A stretch of 64,000 bases of DNA from Rhodanobacter sp. AS-Z3 (GTDB lineage: Bacteria; Pseudomonadota; Gammaproteobacteria; Xanthomonadales; Rhodanobacteraceae), in assembly GCF_029224025.1 (NCBI RefSeq), contig NZ_CP119392.1, forward strand, positions 891,001-955,000. The letters are read 5' to 3'. The notes under the pieces are model-generated. The model searched no databases and was not told where the DNA came from. It saw only the letters and a program-made list of their open reading frames with translations. How positions within the stretch are numbered: the stretch's first letter is position 1; each line of letters begins with the position of its first letter. Made by a program: the position numbers and the translations under genes. This document shows, piece after piece, positions 19,601 to 27,510 of this stretch.

Positions 19601-20310
19601 TACACGCCATGTTCGAACATCGCGACGTTGGCCAGCCGATGTCGGCGCAGCGCGAGTTGATTGAAGACTGCCTGCGCGACGCCGGTGTGCGCCGCAAAGA
19701 CATTGAGCAGTCCGATCTGGTGGATCTGCTGGTCAGCCGCATCCAGGCCGCGCTGGACGCACCGTTGGGCATCGCAGCGTCTCCGTCGCTATGCCTGGCC
19801 GACCTTGCTGCCGACGATCTGCGCGCCGAGATGGGCTTCTACTTTTCGCTGGAGCGCGTCTCGATGGCGCGTTTGCGCGCGGCTTGCGCAAACCACGGTG
19901 AACCCGACCTGGTGCCGGCCAGTCAGCGTCTGTTGAGTGGCCTGATGAACGGCAAGATCGATCTGATTTTTCAGCATGACGGGCGTTATCACGTGCTCGA
20001 TTACAAGGGTAACTACCTCGGCGAAACGCTGGCCGACTATCAGGGCGAAGCATTGCGTGCGCAGATGGATGCCAGTCACTACCGCTTCCAGGCCTTGCTC
20101 TACACCGTGGCCGTCGATCGCTATCTGCGGCAGCGTCTGGGGGCGAGTTATGAGCGCGGTCGCCAGCTGGGTGAGTGCATCTATCTATTCATTCGCGCCG
20201 CCGGTCTTGCTGCCGATGCGGGCATTTGGCGGCACCGCTTTCCCGATGAGCTGCTGGATGCCGTCGGCGCAGTCTTTGCCGATGGCCTGACCACGATGGA
20301 GGCCGCATGA
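16651..20310 (+). CDS. recB: RecBCD exonuclease V, subunit beta (RecB helicase-nuclease)
   Basis: 1219 aa, close to E. coli RecB in length. It carries an N-terminal UvrD-like helicase with Walker A SAGTGKT (31-37) and motif Ia VVTTFTDAAAQELRERL. Further helicase motifs are VALVDEFQDTDGQQYGIL, GDPKQAIYRFRGGDI, and LMTLHASKGLEFPIVFLP with VLYVALTRA. The C-terminal nuclease has D1104 (GKIDLIF) and D1117/K1119 (VLDYKGN). Their 13- and 2-residue spacing equals that of the E. coli catalytic D1067/D1080/K1082. It is a 3'-5' helicase and the only nuclease centre of RecBCD; it overlaps recC and recD by 4 bases each. Confidence 0.98.
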   Translation: MSAAKDLPVTPPLDWRRLNLDDGGRSLIEASAGTGKTWTIAVLYLRLLLERQLSPRQIVVTTFTDAAAQELRERLRGKLQWAVLRASDGAEDTVDGSDGEWLLGRWQEDGETRVRDLQRLRLALAEMDVAPISTLHSLCRRILADHPFACGVAFMLGDMVASESLLDEVAGDLWRRLQQGHATDELVLLAGQAREELTLHKLGKRLHTCLAPGVSIEARSEAALDAVLEPAWAARLRAIVTNDAFFTASCSLRNYWSELADLIDDHSKVPGAHAYKGLRAAMELKGIAAKMKADPELIAAAAFSERCTEIFDYLREHPRRQLWRKLTELARAEMQARLAARHQMTFDSLIESVSSALLGESASAGDRPLAEALFKAWPVALVDEFQDTDGQQYGILDAIYRQRDGSQRGRLVMIGDPKQAIYRFRGGDIHAYQRAAAAVDADGRLTLATNHRSSAELVAAFNQFYAVGGKSLDADDSSGIAYEPVRATDRRAGKPYSVEGKACSAPLVIHYLRDPPPSQPARRAEALQVCANQIAALLQSRSHRIGGELVQPSDLAVLLPTGADISHLRDALRERGVPCVTSSRSSVFDTDIARELQIVLYAMAFHTDLGALRAAAATRLWGASFSELQRWGDDVAQWQPVAETFRAWSQQWSERGILHVVGQLIDRLAARYLETMAGERVLTDLRHLGELLQTQSEQFPGTEELLAWFAQCRDDGAASDNDAADAAQLRIESDSARVRLMTLHASKGLEFPIVFLPLMWNHGERASDGIPVVNDPLSGQRTAEFSAAAKAREAQDLQDERFRVLYVALTRAIHACHVFALPPDRAASGRSEARVSGTKRSALDVMLERIEPVLFSEALQQVAPNIHWITGWQPTPQQNFTADAAPALERRARSLPPPRSGPLEAKHSFTTLTHGDHRDAVNPGASAADEDEAGNLELAAEGEWVEAVGSMPTQVVSVSAAELEPHADLLTLAAVRGTDFGNAVHAMFEHRDVGQPMSAQRELIEDCLRDAGVRRKDIEQSDLVDLLVSRIQAALDAPLGIAASPSLCLADLAADDLRAEMGFYFSLERVSMARLRAACANHGEPDLVPASQRLLSGLMNGKIDLIFQHDGRYHVLDYKGNYLGETLADYQGEALRAQMDASHYRFQALLYTVAVDRYLRQRLGASYERGRQLGECIYLFIRAAGLAADAGIWRHRFPDELLDAVGAVFADGLTTMEAA

Positions 20311-22175
20311 ACGTGCCTGCCCGCAGTTATAACTTTCGTCGGCTGGTCGGCGAATCGTCGCCGCCCGAAGCGTGGCGCATGCTCGATGCCACGGTGGCGC
20401 GCTGGGTGCTCGCGCATGGCGGTTCACCCTTGCTGGCGCAGCTTGCCGGTTGGGCCAGTCATGCGGAAGGGCGCGGTGACAGTGCCTTGTTGTTGAGTGG
20501 CGACGGCGCGGGTCGCCACGGCATGCGTGCGTGGTCGACCGAAGAACTCGCCGCGCTGCAAGCCGAGCCGATGGTGGCGCGAGCCGGTGATGTTGACACG
20601 GGTGGCACGCCGTTCGTGCTCGACCCGCCGCACTTCTATCTGCGCCGCAACTATCTGCACGAAGCCGCCGTCGCCCGTCATGTGCGCGCGCGTCGCGCCA
20701 CGCCGCTACCGGCAGCTGGCGCCGAACCCGCGGATATCGATGTGCTGTTTCAGGGCGACGACTCGGCACGAGTGCAGCCACAGCGGCAGGCCGTGGCGCA
20801 GGTGCTGGGCAAGCGCTTGTTCGTGCTTACCGGCGGCCCCGGCACCGGCAAGACCACCACCGTGCTGCGCATGTTGATGATGCTGATCAGGGAGCGCGCC
20901 ACGCGCACGCAGGCGGCACCGACGATACGTATCAGCGCACCTACCGGCAAGGCCGCGCAGCGGCTGTCCGAATCACTGCGTGATGGTGCCGAGCGCATGC
21001 GAACTCAGCAAGGTCTGATGGATAGTGGCGAATGGCAGTCTCCATTGGACTGTGCGCTGGCTGCCGAGGCGAGCACCGTGCACCGTTTGCTGGGCAGTCG
21101 CGGGCGGCAGGGCGGCTTCACCCATCACGCCGACAATCCGATTGCGGCCGACATCGTGATTGTCGACGAAGCGTCGATGGTCGACCTGGCCATGTTGCGC
21201 AACCTGCTCGATGCGCTGCGCGAAGACACCGCGTTGATCCTCGTCGGCGATGCCGACCAGCTTACCTCGGTCGGTACCGGTTCGGTCTTGCTGGATCTGG
21301 TCGGTGCGATGGAAGCTGAGCATGCGCCAGATCTGGTGCGACTCATGCATAGCTTCCGTGCCGATCAGTCACTGGTGCCGATCAACCAAGCGATTCGCGC
21401 TGGTGACACGGCAGCGTTCGCGGCCGCGTGGCAGGCGGCAGGCACCAAGGCCGTTCGACGCGACGTGGCAACGGCGCGGGACCTGCGCGATGCGCTGGGC
21501 AAGTGGAGTACGGCGTTGGCGACGACGCTGCACGATGTTGGTGCATTGGACGTGGTGCGAAAGGATGATCAACCGGCTGTGTTGCGCGCACTGGACGCAC
21601 TGCGCCGGCGCCAGTTGCTATGTGCGCTGCGCGACGGGGAGTTTGGCGCGGACGCAGCCAACGCGTTCATCGAACGAAAACTGAAAAACCGGGCGGACGT
21701 GGCGGCCGATGTCGACTGGTATCCCGGCCGTGCGGTGATGATTGCGCGCAACGACTACACCGTGGGGTTGTTCAACGGTGACGCCGGCCTGTGTCTGCGC
21801 GACGAACACGGCAACCTGGCGGTGTGGTTTGAAGTCACCGTGCAGGGCGGCACCGCCACGCGCGGTGAAACATTGGCGGAAGCCCCGGCGCAACATGCCA
21901 GTCGTCGCGCGATCAGCTTTGCGCCCGGGGGCCTCCCCGACCATCAGGGTGCGTTCGCGGTGACGATCCACAAGAGCCAAGGTTCAGAATACGATCACGT
22001 TGCCGTGCTGTTGCCGGCAGACCCGCAGAACCGGATTCTCTCGCGGCAGTTGCTGTACACCGCCATGTCGCGGGCGAAGCTCAGCGTCGAGCTGTGGGCA
22101 ACGGATGAAGCCAGTGAGGCCGCGCTGGCCACGCCGGTGCGGCGGGCCAGCGGGCTGGCTGCACGCATCGCTTGA
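20307..22175 (+). CDS. recD: RecBCD exonuclease V, subunit alpha (RecD 5'-3' helicase)
   Basis: 622 aa, a typical RecD length. The start ATGA overlaps the recB stop. Walker A is GGPGTGKT (about 176-183), followed by SAPTGKAAQRLSESL, DIVIVDEASMVDLAMLRNLLDAL (Walker B/DE motif), LILVGDADQLTSVGTGSVL, and the C-terminal TIHKSQGSEYDHV and LLYTAMSRAK motifs of superfamily 1B helicases. It completes the recombinational-repair and anti-phage exonuclease complex. The operon ends here; the next gene is on the opposite strand. Confidence 0.97.
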   Translation: MNVPARSYNFRRLVGESSPPEAWRMLDATVARWVLAHGGSPLLAQLAGWASHAEGRGDSALLLSGDGAGRHGMRAWSTEELAALQAEPMVARAGDVDTGGTPFVLDPPHFYLRRNYLHEAAVARHVRARRATPLPAAGAEPADIDVLFQGDDSARVQPQRQAVAQVLGKRLFVLTGGPGTGKTTTVLRMLMMLIRERATRTQAAPTIRISAPTGKAAQRLSESLRDGAERMRTQQGLMDSGEWQSPLDCALAAEASTVHRLLGSRGRQGGFTHHADNPIAADIVIVDEASMVDLAMLRNLLDALREDTALILVGDADQLTSVGTGSVLLDLVGAMEAEHAPDLVRLMHSFRADQSLVPINQAIRAGDTAAFAAAWQAAGTKAVRRDVATARDLRDALGKWSTALATTLHDVGALDVVRKDDQPAVLRALDALRRRQLLCALRDGEFGADAANAFIERKLKNRADVAADVDWYPGRAVMIARNDYTVGLFNGDAGLCLRDEHGNLAVWFEVTVQGGTATRGETLAEAPAQHASRRAISFAPGGLPDHQGAFAVTIHKSQGSEYDHVAVLLPADPQNRILSRQLLYTAMSRAKLSVELWATDEASEAALATPVRRASGLAARIA

Positions 22176-22203
22176 TGCGTGCAGCCTTCGCGAACGGTGC
22201 GGG

Positions 22204-22362
22204 TCAGATCTTTCCAAGCAACAACAGCACCAACACGATCACCACGATCAGACCGAGGCCTCCCACCGGGCGGTAGCCCCATGAACGGCTGTAACCCCAG
22301 GTGGGCAGCGCGCCGATCAACAGCAGTACAAGAATGATGACAACCAGTAGTGACAGGGACAT
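22204..22362 (-). CDS. DUF3309 small membrane protein
   Basis: 52 aa starting MSLSLLVVIILVLLLIGALP, chosen because AAGGATC lies about 6 bases before this ATG; the frame extends upstream to 22461 without support. Two hydrophobic helices flank a short loop rich in Trp, Tyr and Gly (TWGYSRSWGYRPVGG), the signature of DUF3309. The function is unknown; such proteins often appear among stress-induced genes. It converges with recD. Confidence 0.85.
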   Translation of the reverse strand: MSLSLLVVIILVLLLIGALPTWGYSRSWGYRPVGGLGLIVVIVLVLLLLGKI

Positions 22363-22559
22363 GAGTGATCCTTGGTTCGCCCACCCCGGATGGGTACGAC
22401 GACAACCGCGCTGAAGCGGTGCATGCCGACGATCGCAGGACGCAAGTGGATGAACCGTCAAGCGCCAGGGCCGTTTCGATCACGCGACAGTCACGGAAAG
22501 CCGCGTGCAGTAGACCCTTGGCGGGGCACCCCTGTCTTTCAAGTAGCCGGAGAACACCC

Positions 22560-23282
22560 ATGCCGTCGTCGAAACTCAATGGGCGCACCGTCGCCATCCT
22601 CGCCACGGATGGTTTCGAGCAGTCTGAGTTGGGCGAATCCAGGTTCTTGCTGGAAGCGGCCGGTGCGCAAGCGATGGTGGTGGCGCCCGGTGGCGTCAAG
22701 AGCATCACGGGCTGGCGCAAGAAGGACTGGGGCCGGTCGGTGGCAGTTGATCGTGATTTGAAAAACGCCCGAGTCGAGGATTTCGATGCACTGCTGTTGC
22801 CTGGCGGCGTGATGAACCTCGACAAGCTGCGCATGAACAGCGACGCGGTGAACCTGGTCAAGGCCTTCGATAATGCCGGCAAGCCAGTAGCAGCGATCTG
22901 CCACGGGCCGTGGCTGTTGATCAATGCCGAACTGGTGCGCGATCGCAATGTCACCTCGTGGCCATCCCTGCGCAAGGATCTGGAAAACGCCGGTGCGCGC
23001 TGGCAGGACAGCGAAGTGGTGCGCCACGGTCAGTTGATCACCAGTCGCAGGCCGGAAGACATTCCCGCATTCACGGCGGCGCTGATCGACGCGTTGGGGC
23101 GACCATCTAGCCCGTCGCACGGCGCGACGAATCGCGCCGTGACAGTTGGCGTCGATTGGTTCTACGCTGCCGACGTCGCCCAGCGGAATCGTCATGGCCA
23201 GAAGCGCACCCACTGCCGAGAAGCCGCTTGCGTCCACCGTGCAGGTAATTGCCCACCGTGGCGCCAGCGCACTGCGACCTGA
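22560..23282 (+). CDS. DJ-1/PfpI-family type 1 glutamine-amidotransferase-like protein
   Basis: 240 aa. The ATG at 22560 has GGAG 7 bases upstream. The DJ-1/PfpI domain fills residues 1-185: VAILATDGFEQSEL, then DFDALLLPGGVMNLDKLR, then the nucleophile-elbow Cys in PVAAICHGPWLLI, then WPSLRKDLENAGARWQDSEVV. Relatives are protein/nucleotide deglycases, chaperones or intracellular peptidases. The family normally ends near IPAFTAALIDALG; here about 55 low-complexity residues rich in Arg, His and Cys follow and overlap the next gene by 89 bases. A one-base shift near 23100 would end the protein at a nearby TAG. It is probably a stress protein. Confidence 0.88.
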   Translation: MPSSKLNGRTVAILATDGFEQSELGESRFLLEAAGAQAMVVAPGGVKSITGWRKKDWGRSVAVDRDLKNARVEDFDALLLPGGVMNLDKLRMNSDAVNLVKAFDNAGKPVAAICHGPWLLINAELVRDRNVTSWPSLRKDLENAGARWQDSEVVRHGQLITSRRPEDIPAFTAALIDALGRPSSPSHGATNRAVTVGVDWFYAADVAQRNRHGQKRTHCREAACVHRAGNCPPWRQRTAT

Positions 23283-24252
23283 GCACACGTTGGCGGCGTA
23301 CGCGAAGGCCATTGCCGACGGTGCGGATTTCATCGAGCCGGATCTGGTGATGACCGCCGACGGCATCCTGCTTTCGCGCCATGAAAACGAAATCGGCGGC
23401 ACCACCGATGTGGCCGAGCATGCCGAGTTCGCTGACAGACGCACCCGCAAAATCATTGACGGACACGCGCAAACCGGCTGGTTCACCGAAGACTTCACGC
23501 TGGCCGAACTGGACACGCTGCGCGCGCGCGAACGCTTGCCGCAGCTGCGCAGTACCCAATATGACGGACAGTTTCCGCTGGCCACGCTGGAGCAGATCAT
23601 CGCGCTGGTGGCGGCCGAAGCGAAGACGCGAGGCCGCCAGATCGGCATCATTCCCGAAATCAAGCACGGCACTTATTTCCGTGGCATTGGCCTGCCGATG
23701 GAGGATGACTTGCTCACCTTGCTGGATGCCCACGAGTACACGCGAGCGGCGCCGGTGGAGATCCAGTCCTTCGAAACAGACAACCTGCAGTATCTACGTC
23801 AGCGTCTGATCGCGAAGAATTGCCACAACATCCGCCTGCTGCAATTGCTGGATGAGCCCGCTGAGCAGCCGTACGACGTGAGGGCGATGGGCGGGACGCT
23901 GACCTACGAAGCCATGATGACGGTGACGGGCCTGCGCGATATCGCCCTCTACGCCGATGCCATTGGTCCGAACATTCGCGCCATTATCCCGCTGACGGCG
24001 GAGCAGGAGCTTGGCGAACCGAGCTGGCTGGTGCATGACGCGCACCGGGCTGGGCTGGAAGTTCACCCTTACACGTTTCGCCCGGAAAACCAGTTCCTGC
24101 CGCTGAACCTGCGGCACGACAGCGACCCGCGCGAGATCAATCCGGCCGGTTCGATTGCCGAGATCCGCCGCTATCTGGCCACCGGCATCGATGCGTTCTT
24201 CACCGATGATCCGGCGATCGGGCGCAAGGCGCTGGACGAGCTGGAGCGATGA
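23194..24252 (+). CDS. Glycerophosphodiester phosphodiesterase (GlpQ-like)
   Basis: 352 aa from ATG 23194 (CGGAAT just upstream); an earlier in-frame ATG at 23146 would lie deeper inside the preceding gene. The GDPD catalytic set is present: AHRGAS (H21, R22), DFIEPDLVMTADG (E48, D50) and SRHENEIGGTTD (H63). The GlpQ-type insert (FADRRTRKIIDG...WFTEDFTLAELDTLRARERLP) and the C-terminal IDAFFTDDPAIG are also present. The family hydrolyses glycerophosphodiesters to glycerol-3-phosphate and an alcohol. I see no signal peptide, so it is probably cytoplasmic, unlike periplasmic GlpQ. It may be co-transcribed with the DJ-1 gene. Confidence 0.93.
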   Translation: MARSAPTAEKPLASTVQVIAHRGASALRPEHTLAAYAKAIADGADFIEPDLVMTADGILLSRHENEIGGTTDVAEHAEFADRRTRKIIDGHAQTGWFTEDFTLAELDTLRARERLPQLRSTQYDGQFPLATLEQIIALVAAEAKTRGRQIGIIPEIKHGTYFRGIGLPMEDDLLTLLDAHEYTRAAPVEIQSFETDNLQYLRQRLIAKNCHNIRLLQLLDEPAEQPYDVRAMGGTLTYEAMMTVTGLRDIALYADAIGPNIRAIIPLTAEQELGEPSWLVHDAHRAGLEVHPYTFRPENQFLPLNLRHDSDPREINPAGSIAEIRRYLATGIDAFFTDDPAIGRKALDELER

Positions 24253-24259
24253 GCGCGGC

Positions 24260-24838
24260 TCAGCGCTTGTCGATCGTGAACTGCTGCCGGGTCACCGGTG
24301 CACCGTCGAGCGAGATCTCGACCTGATACTTGCCGACCGGCCACAAATCCGGGTTCTGCACCATGAACGTGGTGACCGCAGGACCCTCGGTGGCGATCGA
24401 CTGACTGATGTTGCTCACCAGTTGTCCCGAGCCTTCCAGATAACTCCACGTCGCGTTGAGCGTCGCGCCGCCGGTCACACCAACGGTGGCAACGCTGGCA
24501 TAAATCGTCTTGTCGGTGACGGCGAAGCTGTCGCTGACGTGGGTGATCTTGTGCCCGACATCCACGGCACTACCCAAGGTGAGGCTGGCCACACTGAACG
24601 GCGTCGGCAGCACCGACGCAGGCGCTGCGGTGGTGGCAGCGCGTGCCGGAGGGAGGGTGCTTGCGCTGGCTACCAGCGGCACGTTCGACGCAGCGGGCGC
24701 CGATATCCTGGACACGGACGCCTGTTTCGGTGCTGGAGCGGGTGCGTTCTTGCCGCATGCCGCCAGCAGCAGCGCGGCGACCAGGGCGACGCTGCAAGGA
24801 GCGCTACAACGCAGCAAAGCAGTCATGCGGGATTTCAT
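24260..24838 (-). CDS. Putative lipoprotein, function unknown
   Basis: 192 aa. The start at 24838 is set by GGAG 6 bases upstream. The signal peptide ends in a lipobox LLAAC (Cys28). A linker rich in Ala, Pro and Ser (about 30-90) leads to a compact beta-rich domain: FSVASLTLGSAVDVGHKITHV, ATLNATWSYLEGSGQLVSNISQSI, and NPDLWPVGKYQVEISLDG. The end, with a KYQVEISLDG strand, resembles bacterial Ig-like or carbohydrate-binding beta sandwiches, but I cannot name a family. It is convergent with the phosphodiesterase gene, only 7 bases away. Confidence 0.75.
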   Translation of the reverse strand: MKSRMTALLRCSAPCSVALVAALLLAACGKNAPAPAPKQASVSRISAPAASNVPLVASASTLPPARAATTAAPASVLPTPFSVASLTLGSAVDVGHKITHVSDSFAVTDKTIYASVATVGVTGGATLNATWSYLEGSGQLVSNISQSIATEGPAVTTFMVQNPDLWPVGKYQVEISLDGAPVTRQQFTIDKR

Positions 24839-24916
24839 CGGAACTCCAGCGCGCAGTATCGGGTAGCCAGGCATGGCCAGTTCGCTGAGCGTAGTGCAGT
24901 CGGTCTGAAGCGTCGG

Positions 24917-25741
24917 TTACTGCCGCACGGTGCGAAGATTGGCCGGTGTTGAGGGTGTGCTGCTGCGGAACGGATTGATATCCAGCCCGCCGCGCCGGGT
25001 ATAGCGCGCATACACGCTGAGCTGCTGCGGCGCGCAGCGCTGGGTCAGGTCAACAAAGATACGCTCCACGCATTGCTCGTGGAATTCGTTATGGGTGCGG
25101 AACGAGATCAGGTAGCGCAGCAGCCCCGCGTGATCGATCGGCGCGCCTTGGTAAGCAATCTGCACACTGCCCCAGTCGGGCTGGCCGGTCACCGGGCAGT
25201 TCGAGCGCAGCAGGTGCGAGACCAGGGTTTCCGACACCGCCGTGGCGCTGCTGTCGGCCTGCAGAAAATCGGCATCCGGCGGGCCGTAACTATCGATCTC
25301 TATTTCCTGCTGATCCAGCAGATAGCCGTCCAGACTCACCACTGGCAGGCTGCTGCCGTCGGCGGCGTGCAGCTGAACGCTGACCACCGCTCCGGCCGCA
25401 GCGGACAGATCGTGCAGCAAGGTATCCGTCAGCGCAGCCGCATCGCTGATGCGTTCCTGCGCAAAGCCGTTCAAGTACAACTTGAACGACTTTGATTCGA
25501 TGATGTTCGGCGAGGCGGCCGGCACATGAAACTCGGCCAGCGCCACCTGCGGCTTGCCGCGCAGGTCCAGCCAGGACAATTCGTAGGCGTTCCAGATATC
25601 CACGCCATGGAACGGCAGTACTTCGGCCACGCCAATCTCGCTACGCTTCTCGGCACGCGGGATCGGAAACAGCAGGCGGGGATCGTAACAGTCGGCGTAG
25701 ACGGTGTCCTTGCCGAGCGGGGAGTGTTCGGGAGTGCTCAT
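24917..25741 (-). CDS. queF: NADPH-dependent 7-cyano-7-deazaguanine reductase (QueF)
   Basis: 274 aa, the long two-domain (YqcD/E. coli) QueF form. The substrate-binding motif ESKSFKLYL (82-90) is present. The catalytic pair Cys182 ([12 protein letters not shown]) and Asp189 has the same 7-residue spacing as E. coli C190/D197. It reduces preQ0 to preQ1 in queuosine tRNA modification in the cytoplasm. [16 protein letters not shown] and [16 protein letters not shown] close the protein as in homologues. No other que genes are adjacent. Confidence 0.97.
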   Translation of the reverse strand: MSTPEHSPLGKDTVYADCYDPRLLFPIPRAEKRSEIGVAEVLPFHGVDIWNAYELSWLDLRGKPQVALAEFHVPAASPNIIESKSFKLYLNGFAQERISDAAALTDTLLHDLSAAAGAVVSVQLHAADGSSLPVVSLDGYLLDQQEIEIDSYGPPDADFLQADSSATAVSETLVSHLLRSNCPVTGQPDWGSVQIAYQGAPIDHAGLLRYLISFRTHNEFHEQCVERIFVDLTQRCAPQQLSVYARYTRRGGLDINPFRSSTPSTPANLRTVRQ

Positions 25742-26269
25742 ACGCTGATTCTAGTGCAGCGTTGCGTGCGAGTTGAATGCTGGGCGGATGACTTTTCACG
25801 TTACAGGCGAGGATCTGGCGAATACAAACCTGTTTTTGCTGGGCATGGTGTTGCTGCCAGGATGGCCGTACTTCTGCCATTGGTGACGTGTTTGGGCACC
25901 GGCGAATCTTGTCGGCGCTTGTTCTACCGGCAGTACGCTGTGCGCAAGTTGGCGACGGCATCGGCGCGCGGTGGGTTCGCTTCAACTCGCTGAATCGGTC
26001 GCCGCGCAGCAGTTGGGGCGTTTGCACTCGACGAGTCGTAGGCGCGGCCATGAGCTGTCTGATGGCGGTGCTGGACCGATCCGGCGCGTCCGTCAATCAA
26101 CCGTGCGTGTCTTGCTGGTTCTGTCGGGGACCTATCGACGCCGGCCATAACGCCTGTCGTCGCGGGGGTACCGTGCTGGCTACTGGTACGAATGTTGCTT
26201 GTCTCACCCTGCAAGCCGTAAGTCTTGTGCGAACTCTGCGCATGAATGACGGGCTCTAGGAGTTCCCTG
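25742..26269. other. Gene-free stretch between queF and galE
   Basis: About 530 bases. Short frames exist on both strands but have no ribosome site or recognisable protein. It separates divergently transcribed queF and galE and should contain both promoters, which I cannot place with confidence. Confidence 0.45.
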
Positions 26270-27283
26270 ATGAAGATTCTGGTAACTGGTGGCGCTGGCT
26301 ATATTGGTTCACACGTGGTGCGTCAGCTGGATGAGGCGGGCCACGCAGTAGTGGTCTACGACAACCTGTCCACTGGTTTTCGTCAGGCTGTGCTTGGTGG
26401 CGCTCAGCTGATCGTGGCGAATTTGAGCGATGGCGCTCGACTGGATGCCGTGTTCGCCGTGCATCAGTTCGACGCCGTGATGCATTTCGCCGCCAGTACC
26501 GTGGTGCCCGAATCGGTCGCCGATCCGCTCAAATACTACGCCAACAATACCCGCAACACGTTGACCTTGCTGGAGCGGATCAGTCGCTTTCAGGTGCCGC
26601 ATGTGGTGTTCTCCTCAACCGCCGCGGTCTACGGCGTGTCGGGCGGAGATTCAGTGATTGGCGAGGATGTCGTGCTGGCGCCGATCAATGCCTATGGCGC
26701 TTCGAAGATGATGAGCGAGCGCATGCTGACGGACCTGGCGGAGACTGGTGGACCGAGCTATATCGTGCTGCGTTATTTCAACGTGGCCGGCGCCGATCTG
26801 CTCGGACGTATCGGTCAGTCCACGGCCAATGCCACCCACCTGATCAAGGTCGCTTGCCAGGCAGCGCTTGGGCAACGTGACTGCTTGCAGGTCTTCGGCA
26901 CCGACTATCCGACTGCCGACGGAACTTGCGTGCGCGACTATATTCACGTCGAGGATCTGGCTCGTGCGCATCTCGATGCGCTGGATTACCTTGCCAACGG
27001 TGGTGCGTCCGACGTGCTCAACTGCGGTTATGGCTCTGGCTACAGTGTGCGCGAAGTCATCGAGGCGGTACGTCGGATCAGTGGAGTCGACTTTTCGGTG
27101 GAAGAATCGCCGCGTCGTCCAGGTGATCCGCCCGCCGTTATCGCCGATAATGCGCGCATCCAGCGTGTACTGCATTGGCAACCTCGTTTCAATGATCTTG
27201 ATCGTATCGTCACCGATGCATGGGGCTGGGAATCACGCCATGTCCAGAACGCGTCGAAAGAAGTGGGTGTCACGTCTGCCTGA
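26270..27283 (+). CDS. galE: UDP-glucose/UDP-N-acetylglucosamine 4-epimerase (GalE family), Pel precursor supply
   Basis: 337 aa, full length for GalE. AGGAG lies 7 bases before the ATG. The NAD-binding motif is GGAGYIGS (7-14), and the catalytic triad is SST (115-117) with Y142xxxK146 (AYGASK). Near the C-terminus, RRPGDPPAVIADNARI aligns with E. coli RREGDLPAYWADASKA, placing Val290 at the Tyr299 position. A small residue there is known to allow N-acetylated substrates, so this enzyme may interconvert UDP-GlcNAc and UDP-GalNAc, as PelX does in some Pel loci. It lies just upstream of pelA in the same direction, a 227-base gap suggesting its own or a shared promoter. Confidence 0.93.
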   Translation: MKILVTGGAGYIGSHVVRQLDEAGHAVVVYDNLSTGFRQAVLGGAQLIVANLSDGARLDAVFAVHQFDAVMHFAASTVVPESVADPLKYYANNTRNTLTLLERISRFQVPHVVFSSTAAVYGVSGGDSVIGEDVVLAPINAYGASKMMSERMLTDLAETGGPSYIVLRYFNVAGADLLGRIGQSTANATHLIKVACQAALGQRDCLQVFGTDYPTADGTCVRDYIHVEDLARAHLDALDYLANGGASDVLNCGYGSGYSVREVIEAVRRISGVDFSVEESPRRPGDPPAVIADNARIQRVLHWQPRFNDLDRIVTDAWGWESRHVQNASKEVGVTSA

Positions 27284-27510
27284 GGCGACGATGATGCCGC
27301 GTCCGTGGGCTGTGAGTTCACAACTTCGTGTGGCGATACCTGCTGCACTCCCGTCGTGTTGGCTAATTAAAGAAGTCATCGCCGGCGCCGACCTAGGCTT
27401 TACTGACCTGATCGGTCGTGGCGGGATCGCGAGATCAGACATCATCGAGATGGAACGGGCAGTCGTTCGGGATGATCAGGCGTGATTCGGATCGGTCCGG
27501 GTGACAATTC

